Shown here: positions 23,348-31,944 of the stretch, piece after piece
Layout: each line of letters starts with the position of its first letter
Position numbering within the stretch: the first letter of the stretch is position 1
Source: Streptacidiphilus sp. P02-A3a
GTDB taxonomy: Bacteria; Actinomycetota; Actinomycetes; Streptomycetales; Streptomycetaceae
Assembly (NCBI RefSeq): GCF_014084105.1
Contig: NZ_CP048289.1
Location: 8,441,922 to 8,505,921, forward strand
Direction of reading: 5' to 3'
DNA: 64,000 nucleotides
Notes under the pieces: model-generated
Told to the model about the DNA's origin: nothing
Database searches by the model: none
Seen by the model: only the letters and a program-made list of their open reading frames with translations
Position numbers and translations under genes: made by a program

Positions 23348-24064
23348 ATGTCCACGCCCCAGTACCGGCCGAAACCCGCCCCGACGCCCACACCCCCGCG
23401 CTCGGCGCCGCCCGCGCCTCCGCGCCGAAACGGCGATCCACCGCTGGTCGCTGACGCCGCCCGGTTGCTCGACCGCCCCGGGCGGCGCCTGCTCGGGTTG
23501 TGCGGACCGCCCGCTGCCGGGAAGTCCGCCCTCGCCCGTACCCTCGTGGACGGAATCAACGTACGCCTCGGCACTGACACTGCCGCGTATCTGCCACTCG
23601 ACGGATTCCACCTGTCCAACCAGCAACTGGAACGCCTGGGCCTCGGCGACCGCAAGGGCTCGCCGCCGAGCTTCGACGTGTACGGCTACGCCGCGCTGCT
23701 GCGCCGGGTCGGCGCGGTCCCGCTGCCCGACCACGACGTCTACGCGCCGGACTACGACAGGACCCTGCATGAACCGGTCGCGGCCCGGCACCGGATCGCG
23801 CCCGGCGTCCGGCTGGTGGTGGCCGAGGGCAACTACCTGGGGCTGGACGCTCCCGGCTGGCGCGAGGCGGCGGAACTGCTGGACGAGCTCTGGTACGTGG
23901 ACGCGCCCGACGAGCTGCGGGAGCAGCGGCTGCGGGAACGGCACCTGGGCAACGGCTCGTCGGCGGAACGGGCCCGGGCCCGGGTCGAGGGCAACGACCG
24001 GCCGAACGGCGAGCTGGTGAAGTCCTCGCGCGGGCGCTGCACGCGGGTGGTCGGCACCGGCTGA
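23348..24064 (+). CDS. P-loop nucleoside/nucleotide kinase-family protein
   Basis: A 238-residue phosphotransferase-like protein. A Pro-rich N-terminal extension (1-30) precedes the Walker A loop LCGPPAAGKSALART (residues 51-65). Then come YLPLDGFHLSN, a uridine kinase/pantothenate kinase-like substrate motif, DHDVYAPDYDRTLHEPVAA, and the lid region RLRERHLGNGSSAERARARVEGND. This is the pattern of the uridine kinase / fructose-transport kinase-like family annotated as nucleoside/nucleotide kinase; the substrate cannot be fixed. ATG at 23348 is chosen. A strong terminator and tRNA-Thr follow. Confidence 0.8.
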   Translation: MSTPQYRPKPAPTPTPPRSAPPAPPRRNGDPPLVADAARLLDRPGRRLLGLCGPPAAGKSALARTLVDGINVRLGTDTAAYLPLDGFHLSNQQLERLGLGDRKGSPPSFDVYGYAALLRRVGAVPLPDHDVYAPDYDRTLHEPVAARHRIAPGVRLVVAEGNYLGLDAPGWREAAELLDELWYVDAPDELREQRLRERHLGNGSSAERARARVEGNDRPNGELVKSSRGRCTRVVGTG

Positions 24065-24078
24065 CCACGACGCGGTCC

Positions 24079-24102
24079 CGGTGCGAGCTCGGTGCGAGCT
24101 CG
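24079..24102. repeat. 11-bp direct repeat, 2 copies
   Basis: CGGTGCGAGCT occurs twice in tandem just after the kinase stop codon and before the terminator. Confidence 0.7.
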
Positions 24103-24108
24103 GGAACG

Positions 24109-24145
24109 CCGAAGGCCCCCCGCCACTCGGGCGGGGGGCCTTCGG
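24109..24145 (+). terminator. Terminator after the kinase gene
   Basis: A 16-bp perfect stem (CCGAAGGCCCCCCGCC with its complement) and a 5-nt loop followed by TCCTTCC. It sits between the kinase and the oppositely oriented tRNA-Thr. Confidence 0.9.
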
Positions 24146-24154
24146 TCCTTCCGG

Positions 24155-24227
24155 AGCCCCCATGCGGAATCGAACCGCAGACCTTCTCCTTACCATGGAG
24201 ACGCTCTACCGACTGAGCTATAGGGGC
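24155..24227 (-). tRNA. tRNA-Thr (anticodon GGT)
   Basis: Minus-strand cloverleaf: acceptor GCCCCTA/TGGGGGC, D arm GCTC...GAGC, anticodon stem TCTCC/GGAGA with loop ATGGTAA (anticodon GGT, Thr), and T arm TGCGG-TTCGATT-CCGCA. CCA is not encoded. Confidence 0.95.
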
Positions 24228-24249
24228 GAACGAGGAAGACAATACCTGG

Positions 24250-25584
24250 TCACTGCCCCGAATACGAAATCGCCTCGGCCGCCGCGAGCAGTTCGACCGC
24301 TTCTGCGTGATTCGCCTGTTTCGGCAGCGCGCGCAGGCACAGCAGCGAGCAGCAGCAGGCCGCCACCAGGTACCAGCCGACCGCGTAGGAGCCGAGGCTC
24401 GCGGTCAGTCTGGTCGCGATCAGCGGCGCCAGTGCCCCGCCGGTGAGCGCGCCCAGGTTGTAGCTCACCGACGAGCCGGAGCAGCGCACCTCCGCCGGGA
24501 ACAGCTCCGGCAGGAACGCCGGGATCGGGCCGTGCAGCAGGCCGAGCGCGACCATCGCCCCGGCCAGGCCGAGCAGCACCAGCGACGGCCGGGCGGTGTC
24601 CAGCAGCGGGACCAGTGGCAGCGACCAGAGCAGTGCCGCCGCCATCCCGGCCCGGATCACCGGTCGGCGCCCGTACCGGTCGGAGAGCAGCGCACCGGCG
24701 TAGGTCGCGGCGCCGAGGATCAGGTTGGACACCAGCAGCAGGGCCAGCATCCGGGTCCTGGGCATGTGCAGGTCGCCGGTGGCGTGCGCGAGGGCCCAGG
24801 TGGTGGCGACGTAGAAGAAGACCGAGCCGCTGACGACGGTGCCCGCGCCGAGGAGCAGCAGCCGCAGGTGCCGTCGCACCACGGTCACCAGCGGCGCCCG
24901 GTCCCCGTCGGGCCGGTCCGGGTCCGCCGCCCGGGCGGCGGCGGTGGCCAGGAAGGCCGGCGACTCCTCCACCCGCATCCGTACGGCCAGGCCGAGGCCG
25001 ACCAGACCGGCGGAGGCCAGGAACGGCAGCCGCCAGCCCCAGGCCAGGAAGTCCGCCTCCGGCAGGAAGCGGGACAGCGACCAGAACAGCCCGGTGGCGA
25101 CGGCGAAGCCGAGGCAGGGCCCGAGCTGCACGTACGCGCCGAAGCGGCCACGGCGGCCGGGGGGCGCGTGCTCGATCGCGAGCAGCGCGGCGCCGCCGAA
25201 CTCGCCGCCGAGGCCGACACCCTGGAGGAACCGCAGACCGGTGAGGGTGATCGGCGCCCAGATCCCCCATTCGGCGTAGTCGGGGAGCAGGCCGACGGCG
25301 GTCGTCGACAGGCCCATCAGCAGCAGCGACCCGATCAGCACCCGCTTGCGCCCCACCCGGTCCCCGAGATGCCCGAAGAGCACCGCGCCGGTGGGTCGGC
25401 CCAGGAAGCCGACGGCGTAGACGGAGAAGGCGGCGAGCAGCCCGTTCACCGGGGTGAGGTGCGGGAAGAAAGTGCGACTGAAGACGAGGGCGGCGGCGGT
25501 GCCGTAGATGAAGAAGTCATAGAACTCAGTGGTGGAGCCGATGAGTACGGCCGGAATGACACGACTGGGGGCATTTCCCGACAT
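24250..25584 (-). CDS. MFS transporter, metabolite:H+ symporter (MHS) type
   Basis: A 444-residue, 12-segment permease. The opening SRVIPAVLIGSTTEFYDFFIYGTAAALVFSRTFFP is the typical first helix of the MHS family (shikimate, citrate, proline/betaine and alpha-ketoglutarate carriers). The loop 2-3 motif GHLGDRVGRKR and its second-half copy LSDRYGRRPV are present, as is RFLQGVGLGGEFGGAALLAIEHAP. These carriers import organic acids or zwitterions with protons; the substrate is not predictable. Start ATG 25584. It lies between tRNA-Thr and the type VII operon, same strand as the latter but separated by 99 bp. Confidence 0.9.
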   Translation of the reverse strand: MSGNAPSRVIPAVLIGSTTEFYDFFIYGTAAALVFSRTFFPHLTPVNGLLAAFSVYAVGFLGRPTGAVLFGHLGDRVGRKRVLIGSLLLMGLSTTAVGLLPDYAEWGIWAPITLTGLRFLQGVGLGGEFGGAALLAIEHAPPGRRGRFGAYVQLGPCLGFAVATGLFWSLSRFLPEADFLAWGWRLPFLASAGLVGLGLAVRMRVEESPAFLATAAARAADPDRPDGDRAPLVTVVRRHLRLLLLGAGTVVSGSVFFYVATTWALAHATGDLHMPRTRMLALLLVSNLILGAATYAGALLSDRYGRRPVIRAGMAAALLWSLPLVPLLDTARPSLVLLGLAGAMVALGLLHGPIPAFLPELFPAEVRCSGSSVSYNLGALTGGALAPLIATRLTASLGSYAVGWYLVAACCCSLLCLRALPKQANHAEAVELLAAAEAISYSGQ

Positions 25585-25683
25585 CTCGCCATTCTCGGCC
25601 CCGGGGGCCCTGACAGCCGGTCACCACCCGAGCGACGGCGAGTCTCTCCCCCCGGCCGGGGGCTCCACCGAACCGACTGACCG

Positions 25684-26940
25684 TTACCGGGGCAGGTGCG
25701 CATAGGGATCGCGTGGTTCGGGTGCCGACGACACCCGGCCCCGCAGGCGCCTCCGGCGCACCACCACTCCCCCGACCCCCGCGAGCACCAGCACCCCGAC
25801 GCCCGCGCCCACCAGCACCCCGGCCCCGCCACCGCTCCCCCGCGCGACGGCACCGCCGGCCCGCCCCGCACCAGGCGAACCCGCCTTGGGCGCAACGGAG
25901 CTGGCCGCCACGACCGGCAGCAACGGATTCACCCCAGCAGCCCCGGGATCACCGGGCGTCACCAGAGCGACCCGCGGCCGAACGAGCCCGTAACCGAAGT
26001 AGGGGTCATGAACACCCGGCCGGCTACCGGCATTGGCGGTGTTCATCAGGACCCGAATGACCTGGTCCGCCGTCCACGTCGGATGAACAGACCAGAGCAG
26101 AGCAGCCGAGGCGGAGACCAGCGCAGTGGAGTCACTGGTGCCGTGGCTCGTGCAGTACCCAGTCGGCCCTACACAGGCCCGGTACATGTTCGCTCCTGGT
26201 GCGGTGAGCGCAACCTGCGGGCCGTATTCGGATTCCGTGGCCACGTTGCCCTTTTGGTCGGTCTCTCCCACGCCGACGACTCCGGGAAAAGCAGCGGGAT
26301 ACTCGGCGGGATTTCCCGAGGCCCCATCGTTGCCAACTGCCGCGACGATCAATTTTCCTTTGGACAATGCATATTCGACCGCGTTGCGTACATTTGACTC
26401 ATCCTCGGTCTGGGACATCGAGATGTTGATGACCTGGGCACTGCTGTCGGCTGCGGCACGAATCGCCTCGGACATCTGCTTGGCGAAATCCATGGAAAAA
26501 ACATCCTCGTTGCCACCAGCAGGCACGATGCGCAAGGGCAGGATCTTCGCGCCAGGGGCAAGACCGTACATTCCATTGTCGTCCCAGCCCTTTCCCGTCC
26601 CCACCATGAAGCTGGCCATCCCTGTCCCGTGGCCGTCCGTGTCAGTGTCCGCGCCGCCTGGGAGGGCTGAGAAGTTCTGGCCGGGGAGTACCTGACCGGC
26701 CAAGTCCGGGTGATCGGCGTCAACTCCGCTGTCGATCTCAGCGATAGTGATGCCCTTTCCCGTCGAGATGGGCCACACCGCGTCCGGCACATGCATGGCG
26801 TCGATCCACCACTCCTGGGCCCGGATCGACGTGAGCGAGGGGGAAGCGCCGGCACTTGACGCACCCCCCGACACCAGGGCCATCGTTGCGGCCAGCACAG
26901 CCGTGACGCGCGACACCGATCGCATACCCGACAGTGCCAT
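25684..26940 (-). CDS. Mycosin-like S8 serine protease, type VII secretion-associated
   Basis: A 418-residue subtilase with a signal peptide (about residues 8-32). The full triad is seen: Asp70 (AEIDSGVDADHPD), His104 (DGHGTGMAS) and Ser269 (SHGTSDSTAL), with oxyanion Asn204 (AAVGNDGASGNP). A Gly/Ala-rich linker and a single C-terminal transmembrane helix (about 365-395) precede a basic tail. This is the MycP layout of ESX/type VII loci, where the protease faces outward and stabilises or processes secretion components. Strong GAGGAG precedes ATG 26940. It is the last gene of an operon with PPE-like and PE-like genes. The codon use is visibly less GC-biased than in neighbouring genes. Confidence 0.9.
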   Translation of the reverse strand: MALSGMRSVSRVTAVLAATMALVSGGASSAGASPSLTSIRAQEWWIDAMHVPDAVWPISTGKGITIAEIDSGVDADHPDLAGQVLPGQNFSALPGGADTDTDGHGTGMASFMVGTGKGWDDNGMYGLAPGAKILPLRIVPAGGNEDVFSMDFAKQMSEAIRAAADSSAQVINISMSQTEDESNVRNAVEYALSKGKLIVAAVGNDGASGNPAEYPAAFPGVVGVGETDQKGNVATESEYGPQVALTAPGANMYRACVGPTGYCTSHGTSDSTALVSASAALLWSVHPTWTADQVIRVLMNTANAGSRPGVHDPYFGYGLVRPRVALVTPGDPGAAGVNPLLPVVAASSVAPKAGSPGAGRAGGAVARGSGGGAGVLVGAGVGVLVLAGVGGVVVRRRRLRGRVSSAPEPRDPYAHLPR

Positions 26941-26982
26941 CCGGCTCTCCTCGTCATCCTTGTGAGTCACCCAGTCGAAGCG

Positions 26983-28428
26983 CTACTCAATCACCGCAGG
27001 ATTGGCCCCGGACGTAGCTGACGTCCAGGTCTCCCCGTCCTCCACCAGATATGCGGCACGGCGGCGTCTCCGCTTGCTGCTACCGTCGCCCATCTGTCCC
27101 ATTCCGCCCATTCCCATCCCACCGGGCAGAAATTCCCCGGCGTGCTGAGAATCTGTCGTACTTCCGGTAGGAATGGCCTCCGGGCTGATCCCTGTCTCGG
27201 CTGTGGGTGACGGCACATTGGCCGAGCCGCCGATACCGGCCACATCGCCAATCGCCCCGATCTCGCGGACATATGCTGCGCTGGTTGGGCCCCTGTCTAC
27301 TCCCATCGCTGTCGCGCCGAAGTGGCCTCCGCTCTCGGCAGGCATGGCGGTGCCGCCACTGATACCGATATCCCGCTCACCCGCTGGGGCGCCGGAACCG
27401 GTCGACGCACGACCACCCGCGCCGTGGGCCGTACCCGGCCCACGTGCTTCGCCACCACCGTATCCAGCGCTTCCGCTCATACCGAGCAACGACGGAGGCA
27501 CGATGGCCCCACTCCCTGGAGCCGTTCCACCTCCACCGATGCCTCCGCCTGCGGTGTGGGTGTTCGGGGCCGGAGCCTCGTAAGGGTGGGTCCCCTGAAG
27601 CACCGTCGACATACCACCACCGGAGTTGCCCGTACCCAACAACGGGGACTGCACTGCTACGAACGTCCTGCCAACCGCACCTGTCGGGGATCCGCTGGAA
27701 GAGCTCCCCGCAGGACTCGTGCCAGAACGCAGCCCACCATCGCCATACGGTGACGAGGCCCCTTGCCCCGGCCAGCTGCGTGCTGCGGAGTCGGCCCCGG
27801 TGTCGGCATAACCGCTGCCCTGCGGCGGCATCAGGGTGCTGGGGAGTGGGGGGAAGGTGGGGATCGTGCTGACGCCCATCGTGGCTACCGCGCCGACGTA
27901 CGCGCCGCCGAGGCTTTCCATCTGGCCCAGGGCTTCCTGGTAGGCCGACTGGATGTTCGCCTGGGCCCTGGTCGCGGCGTCCTGGGTGATGCCCCCGGCG
28001 GGGACGGTCTTGGGGTCGCCTGCGGTCAGCAGTTGCTGCTTCCGGAATTCCGCGACCGTCCGCAGGTCCGCCGTCGGTACCGGCGGCATCCCGGCGATCG
28101 TCGAACCCAGCTGCGTCCCGGCCATGGTGAGCGCCACGGCGGTGTTGTTGGCGTAGATCGACAGGGTGTCGGTCGCGGAGACCACCTGCCGTGCCCAGCC
28201 GGTGAAGGCGTCGGCGGCCGTGCCGGTCCACTGGAGACCGGCGAGGTGCTGGGCCAGGTCGTCGGCCAGGGACTGGATCTGGGTACCGGCCTTGGCCAGG
28301 GTGTCACCGACCAGGAGGATCTGCGTCGGAGAGGCGCCCTGGACCATCTCCCAGAGCTGCTCGTGCGTGCAGTTCTCGAAGTCGGTTACCGGGCTCCAGT
28401 CGTCGGCGCCCGAGCCGATGGTCTTCAC
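26983..28428 (-). CDS. PPE-like / WXG100-type secreted helical protein with Gly/Ser/Pro-rich tail
   Basis: A 481-residue protein. The first 180 residues are helical, with a central LQWTGTAADAFTGW (Trp67), the WxG-type turn of ESX substrates, flanked by long amphipathic helices; this resembles streptomycete PPE-like proteins. From about residue 200 the chain is low-complexity Gly/Ser/Ala/Pro/Thr, ending with a basic KRRRRRAAYLVEDG segment and WTSATSGANPAVIE. It is expected to pair with the preceding small helical protein and to be exported by a type VII machine encoded elsewhere. It follows the PE-like gene by 13 bp and precedes the mycosin by 42 bp. The function of the tail is unknown. Confidence 0.75.
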   Translation of the reverse strand: MKTIGSGADDWSPVTDFENCTHEQLWEMVQGASPTQILLVGDTLAKAGTQIQSLADDLAQHLAGLQWTGTAADAFTGWARQVVSATDTLSIYANNTAVALTMAGTQLGSTIAGMPPVPTADLRTVAEFRKQQLLTAGDPKTVPAGGITQDAATRAQANIQSAYQEALGQMESLGGAYVGAVATMGVSTIPTFPPLPSTLMPPQGSGYADTGADSAARSWPGQGASSPYGDGGLRSGTSPAGSSSSGSPTGAVGRTFVAVQSPLLGTGNSGGGMSTVLQGTHPYEAPAPNTHTAGGGIGGGGTAPGSGAIVPPSLLGMSGSAGYGGGEARGPGTAHGAGGRASTGSGAPAGERDIGISGGTAMPAESGGHFGATAMGVDRGPTSAAYVREIGAIGDVAGIGGSANVPSPTAETGISPEAIPTGSTTDSQHAGEFLPGGMGMGGMGQMGDGSSKRRRRRAAYLVEDGETWTSATSGANPAVIE

Positions 28429-28441
28429 TGCTCCCCGCTCC

Positions 28442-28921
28442 TCACGTCTGCCTGCTCCCGGTCCGGGTGGGCGCCGGGGCCGGCGCCGACGCGGCGGCGG
28501 CGAGTTGCTGGGCGACGGTCCGGTTCGCCTGTGCGGGCGGTGGCTGGGAGGCGGTGGTCTGGTTCTGGATCAACCAGAGTCTGGAGATCTGTTCGGCCTC
28601 GACGTGCTCGTAGCCGACCTGGGACACCTGGAGGGTGATGCCCATGGCGTTGATCTGGTCGGTGAGCGTCCGGGACAGGGCCTGTAACTGACTGTGGACG
28701 ACGCCGTAGCGCTCCACGAGGAGCTTCACCTCAGCGAAGGTGTTGCCCAGTTGACTTTCCGTCAGTCCCTGGCGGCCGATACTGCCCGGCGCGGCCGGGC
28801 CCGAGTCCAGCGAGGCGAGCAGGGCGTTGACGCGGTCGCGGAACGCGGTCAGGGTGTCGATCTCGACGCTGACCGCGCCCGGTGGGCCGGATGTGGTGGT
28901 GACTGGGCTCTTCTCGGTCAT
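28442..28921 (-). CDS. Small helical type VII-associated protein (PE/Esx-like partner)
   Basis: A 159-residue protein, first gene of the three-gene operon. The N-terminus is disordered (1-15). Residues 18-110 are helix-forming, with heptad-like hydrophobics (VEIDTLTAFRDRVNALLASLD ... LGNTFAEVKLLVERYGVVHSQLQALSRTLTDQINAMGITLQ). YEHVEAEQ resembles the YxxxD/E export signal at the end of a helix pair, and an Ala/Pro/Gln-rich tail follows. The arrangement PE-like then PPE-like then mycosin matches type VII substrate operons; I assign it by position and predicted structure, not by a diagnostic motif. Confidence 0.65.
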   Translation of the reverse strand: MTEKSPVTTTSGPPGAVSVEIDTLTAFRDRVNALLASLDSGPAAPGSIGRQGLTESQLGNTFAEVKLLVERYGVVHSQLQALSRTLTDQINAMGITLQVSQVGYEHVEAEQISRLWLIQNQTTASQPPPAQANRTVAQQLAAAASAPAPAPTRTGSRQT

Positions 28922-29012
28922 TCGTCCCCCGCACTTGTGGCCTACTCAGTGCACAGACGAAAATACCCCACCACACCGGCGACGCACCGGCGTTCACTCG
29001 ACCGGGGGCGGG

Positions 29013-30806
29013 TCAGACGTCCTCGGCGAGCTCCAGCCAGGACAGTTCGAGGTCGTCCCGCTCCTCCTTCAACGCCCGGAGCTTCGCGTCGAGTTCGGCG
29101 ACCTTGCCGAAGTCGGAGGCGTGCTCGGCCAGTTGCTCGTGCAGCTTGGCCTCGTCCTTGTCGAGCCTGACGATCTGCCGCTCGATCCGCTGGAGTTCCT
29201 TCTTCGCCGCCCGGGTGTCGCCGGTCTTCTTCGGGAAGCTCGCGGCCGGGGCGGCGGCCGCGGTGCGCTCGGCGATCACCTGGCGGCGCTCAAGGTACTC
29301 GTCGATGCCCTTGGGCAGCATCCGCAGCGCCTGGTCGCCCAGCAGCGCGTACACCACGTCGGTGGTGCGCTCGATGAAGTACCGGTCGTGGCTGACGATG
29401 ACCAGCGAGCCGGGCCAGCCGTCGAGCAGGTCCTCCAACTGGCTCAGGGTCTCGATGTCGAGGTCGTTCGTCGGCTCGTCCATGAACAGCACGTTGGGCT
29501 CGTCCATCAGCAGCCGCAGCAGTTGCAGGCGGCGGCGCTCACCGCCGGAGAGGTCGCCGACCGGCGTCCACTGCTTCTCCTTGGTGAAGCCGAAGGTCTC
29601 GCAGAGCTGGCTGGCGGACATCTCCCGGCCCTTGCCGAGGTCGACCCGGCCCCGTACCTGCTCGACCGACTCCAGCACCCGCAGCGTCGGCGGAAGCTCC
29701 GCGACCTCCTGCGAGAGGTAGGCGAGCTTGACGGTCTTGCCCACCACCACCCGCCCCGAGGCGGGTTGCAGGTCGCCGTCGCTCGCCCAGGCCGTCTGCA
29801 TCGCCCGCATCAGCGAGGTCTTGCCCGCGCCGTTGACACCGACCAGGCCGATCCGGTCGCCCGGGCCGAGGTTCCAGGTGAGGTGCTCCAGCAGCAGCTT
29901 GGTACCGGCCTGGATGGTGACGTCCTCCAGCTCGAACACGGTCTTGCCGAGGCGGGAGTTGGCGAACTTCATCAGCTCGGCGCGGTCGCGCGGCGGCGGC
30001 ACGTCGGCGATCAGCTCGTTGGCGGCCTCGACCCGGAACCGGGGCTTGGAGGTGCGGGCCGGGGCGCCGCGCCGCAGCCAGGCCAGCTCCTTGCGGACCA
30101 GGTTCTGCCGCTTGGTCTCCTCGGTGCTGGCGATCCGCTCGCGCTCGGCGCGGGCGAAGACGTAGTCGGAGTAGCCGCCCTCGTACTCGTGCACCGTGCC
30201 CGCCTGGACGTCCCACATCCGGGTGCAGACCTGGTCCAGGAACCAGCGGTCGTGGGTGACCACGACCAGCGCCGAGCGGCGGGCGCGCAGGTGCCCGGCG
30301 AGCCAGGCGATGCCCTCGACGTCGAGGTGGTTGGTGGGCTCGTCCAGCACCAGCAGGTCGGGCTCGGCGATCAGCAGCTTGGCCAGCGCGATCCGGCGGC
30401 GTTCGCCACCGGACAGCGGGCCGATCACGGTGTCCAGGCCCTCGGCGAAGCCCGGCAGGTTCAGGCCGCCGAACAGGCCGGTGAGCACGTCGCGGATCTT
30501 GGAGTTGCCCGCCCACTCGTGGTCCGCCTGGTCCCGGATCACCTCGTGCCGGATGGTCGCGGCCGGGTCCAGCGAGTCGCTCTGGGTCAGCGCGCCGATG
30601 CGCAGGCCGCCGACGTGGGTGACCCGGCCGGTGTCGGCCTCCTCCAGCTTCGCCATGATCCGGGTCAGGGTGGTCTTGCCGTCGCCGTTGCGGCCGACGA
30701 CGCCGATCCGGTCCCCCTCGCTGACCCCGACGGACACGCCGTCGAGGACGGCGCGCGTGCCGTACACCTTGGTGACGGCTTCGACGGTGACGAGGTTGAC
30801 TGCCAC
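29013..30806 (-). CDS. ABC-F family ATPase (Uup-like)
   Basis: A 597-residue cytoplasmic protein with two ATP-binding cassettes and no membrane segments. It has Walker A GRNGDGKTT (38-46) and GVNGAGKTS, two LSGGERRR signatures, and Walker B VLDEPTNHLD and FMDEPTNDLD. A C-terminal antiparallel coiled coil (about 530-597, KKELQRIERQIVRLDKDEAKLHEQLAEH) resembles Uup. ABC-F proteins act on ribosomes (translation factor or antibiotic protection) or bind branched DNA; Uup-like members are linked to the latter and to ribosome quality. GTG at 30806 starts AVNLVTVEAV. It is downstream of ispE with a 164-bp gap. Confidence 0.93.
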   Translation of the reverse strand: MAVNLVTVEAVTKVYGTRAVLDGVSVGVSEGDRIGVVGRNGDGKTTLTRIMAKLEEADTGRVTHVGGLRIGALTQSDSLDPAATIRHEVIRDQADHEWAGNSKIRDVLTGLFGGLNLPGFAEGLDTVIGPLSGGERRRIALAKLLIAEPDLLVLDEPTNHLDVEGIAWLAGHLRARRSALVVVTHDRWFLDQVCTRMWDVQAGTVHEYEGGYSDYVFARAERERIASTEETKRQNLVRKELAWLRRGAPARTSKPRFRVEAANELIADVPPPRDRAELMKFANSRLGKTVFELEDVTIQAGTKLLLEHLTWNLGPGDRIGLVGVNGAGKTSLMRAMQTAWASDGDLQPASGRVVVGKTVKLAYLSQEVAELPPTLRVLESVEQVRGRVDLGKGREMSASQLCETFGFTKEKQWTPVGDLSGGERRRLQLLRLLMDEPNVLFMDEPTNDLDIETLSQLEDLLDGWPGSLVIVSHDRYFIERTTDVVYALLGDQALRMLPKGIDEYLERRQVIAERTAAAAPAASFPKKTGDTRAAKKELQRIERQIVRLDKDEAKLHEQLAEHASDFGKVAELDAKLRALKEERDDLELSWLELAEDV

Positions 30807-30890
30807 GGCTGCTCTGCTCCTGCGGGGGCTGGGGGACCTGCTCTGGGCCCCCAGCCTAGTAGGCGCGGAGCCGGGAGCGCGCGGACGGGA

Positions 30891-30923
30891 GTCCGAGGCC
30901 GGTCCGAGGCCGGTCCGAGGCCG
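30891..30923. repeat. 11-bp tandem repeat, 3 copies
   Basis: GTCCGAGGCCG three times head to tail in the gap between ispE and the ABC-F gene. Confidence 0.8.
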
Positions 30924-30970
30924 CCGACGGCCCGCCCCGACCGGGTCCGGCGCCGGGCTCGGGAGGGCGG

Positions 30971-31891
30971 TCAGCCGACCACCGTCGCGCCGCTCACCGG
31001 GCCCTCGGTGACCCGTACCTCGCGGCAGGTGCCGGAGGCGGCCAGCGCCCCGGCGACGCTCGCCGCGTCCTCGGCGCCCTTGGCCAGGAACGCGCAGGTG
31101 GGCCCGGAGCCGGAGACCAGCGACCCGATGGCGCCCGCGTCGCTGCCCGCCCGCAGGGTCGCCGCCAGCGACGGGCGCAGCCCCAGCGCGGCGGCCTGCA
31201 GGTCGTTGCCGAGGGCCGCGCCGAGCGCCACCGCGTCCCCGTCGCGCAGCGCCGCCAGGAGCGCCGGGTCGGCCGCCGGGGCCGGGACGTCGTCCTCGCC
31301 CGCGCCGCCGCGCAGCGAGCGCAGCCGGTCGCATTCGGTGTAGACGGCGGGGGTGGACAGGCCGCCGTCGGCGACCGCGAACACCCAGTGGAAGCTGCCG
31401 CTGACCGGCACCGGGGTCAGCAGCTCCCCCCGGCCCTCCCCCAGTGCCACGCCGCCGAGCAGCGCGAACGGTACGTCGCTGCCCAGTTCGGCGGCGAGCG
31501 CGGCGAGTTCGGCGGGGCTGCTGCCGATCCCCCACAGCGCGTCGCAGCCGACCAGCGCGGCGGCGGCGTCGGCGCTGCCCCCGGCCATGCCCCCGGCCAC
31601 CGGGACGTCCTTGGCGATGTGCAGCCGCACCGAGGGCTCGATGCCGTGCCGGGCGGCGAGCAGCGCGGCGGCCCTGGCGGCGAGGTTGCTCGGGTCGGCG
31701 GGCACGTGCTGGGCGTCGGTACCCTCGACGGTCACGCTGAGGCGGTCGGCCGGTGCGACGGTCACCTCGTCGTACAGTCCGACGGCGAAGAAGACCGTGG
31801 CCAGGCCGTGGTAGCCGTCGGCCCGGCGACCACCGACCGCCAGTTGGACGTTGACCTTGGCCGGGACGCGCACGGTGATGGACGGCGACAC
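30971..31891 (-). CDS. ispE: 4-diphosphocytidyl-2-C-methyl-D-erythritol kinase
   Basis: Phosphorylates CDP-methylerythritol, the fourth step of the MEP isoprenoid pathway. The 306-residue GHMP kinase shows VRVPAKVNVQLAVGGRRADGYH at the start, the ATP loop KDVPVAGGMAGGSADAAAAL and VSGSGPTCAFL near the C-terminus. GTG 31891 fits the family N-terminus. An ATG at 31948 overlapping the ksgA stop (ATGA) would add 19 residues, and translational coupling to ksgA makes it a real alternative. The ksgA-ispE order is conserved in actinobacteria. Confidence 0.95.
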   Translation of the reverse strand: MSPSITVRVPAKVNVQLAVGGRRADGYHGLATVFFAVGLYDEVTVAPADRLSVTVEGTDAQHVPADPSNLAARAAALLAARHGIEPSVRLHIAKDVPVAGGMAGGSADAAAALVGCDALWGIGSSPAELAALAAELGSDVPFALLGGVALGEGRGELLTPVPVSGSFHWVFAVADGGLSTPAVYTECDRLRSLRGGAGEDDVPAPAADPALLAALRDGDAVALGAALGNDLQAAALGLRPSLAATLRAGSDAGAIGSLVSGSGPTCAFLAKGAEDAASVAGALAASGTCREVRVTEGPVSGATVVG

Positions 31892-31944
31892 TGGCGGGTG
31901 CTCCCCTTGCTCACTGCTGGTTCGGGTGACGAGGACGGGCGGCT

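Noticed and set aside
22362..24020. 552-codon plus-strand frame over the pseudo-receiver regulator and the kinase gene
   Set aside because: It runs through the G-rich tract, is antisense to one real gene and out of frame with the other, and has no recognisable domain.
24155..25584. Integrated element at tRNA-Thr
   Set aside because: The flanking genes are a kinase and a transporter; no att duplication or integrase was seen.
28827..31343. 838-codon plus-strand frame opposite the ABC-F gene
   Set aside because: Antisense shadow, Val/Ala/Gln/Arg-rich. The minus strand has complete Walker and signature motifs.
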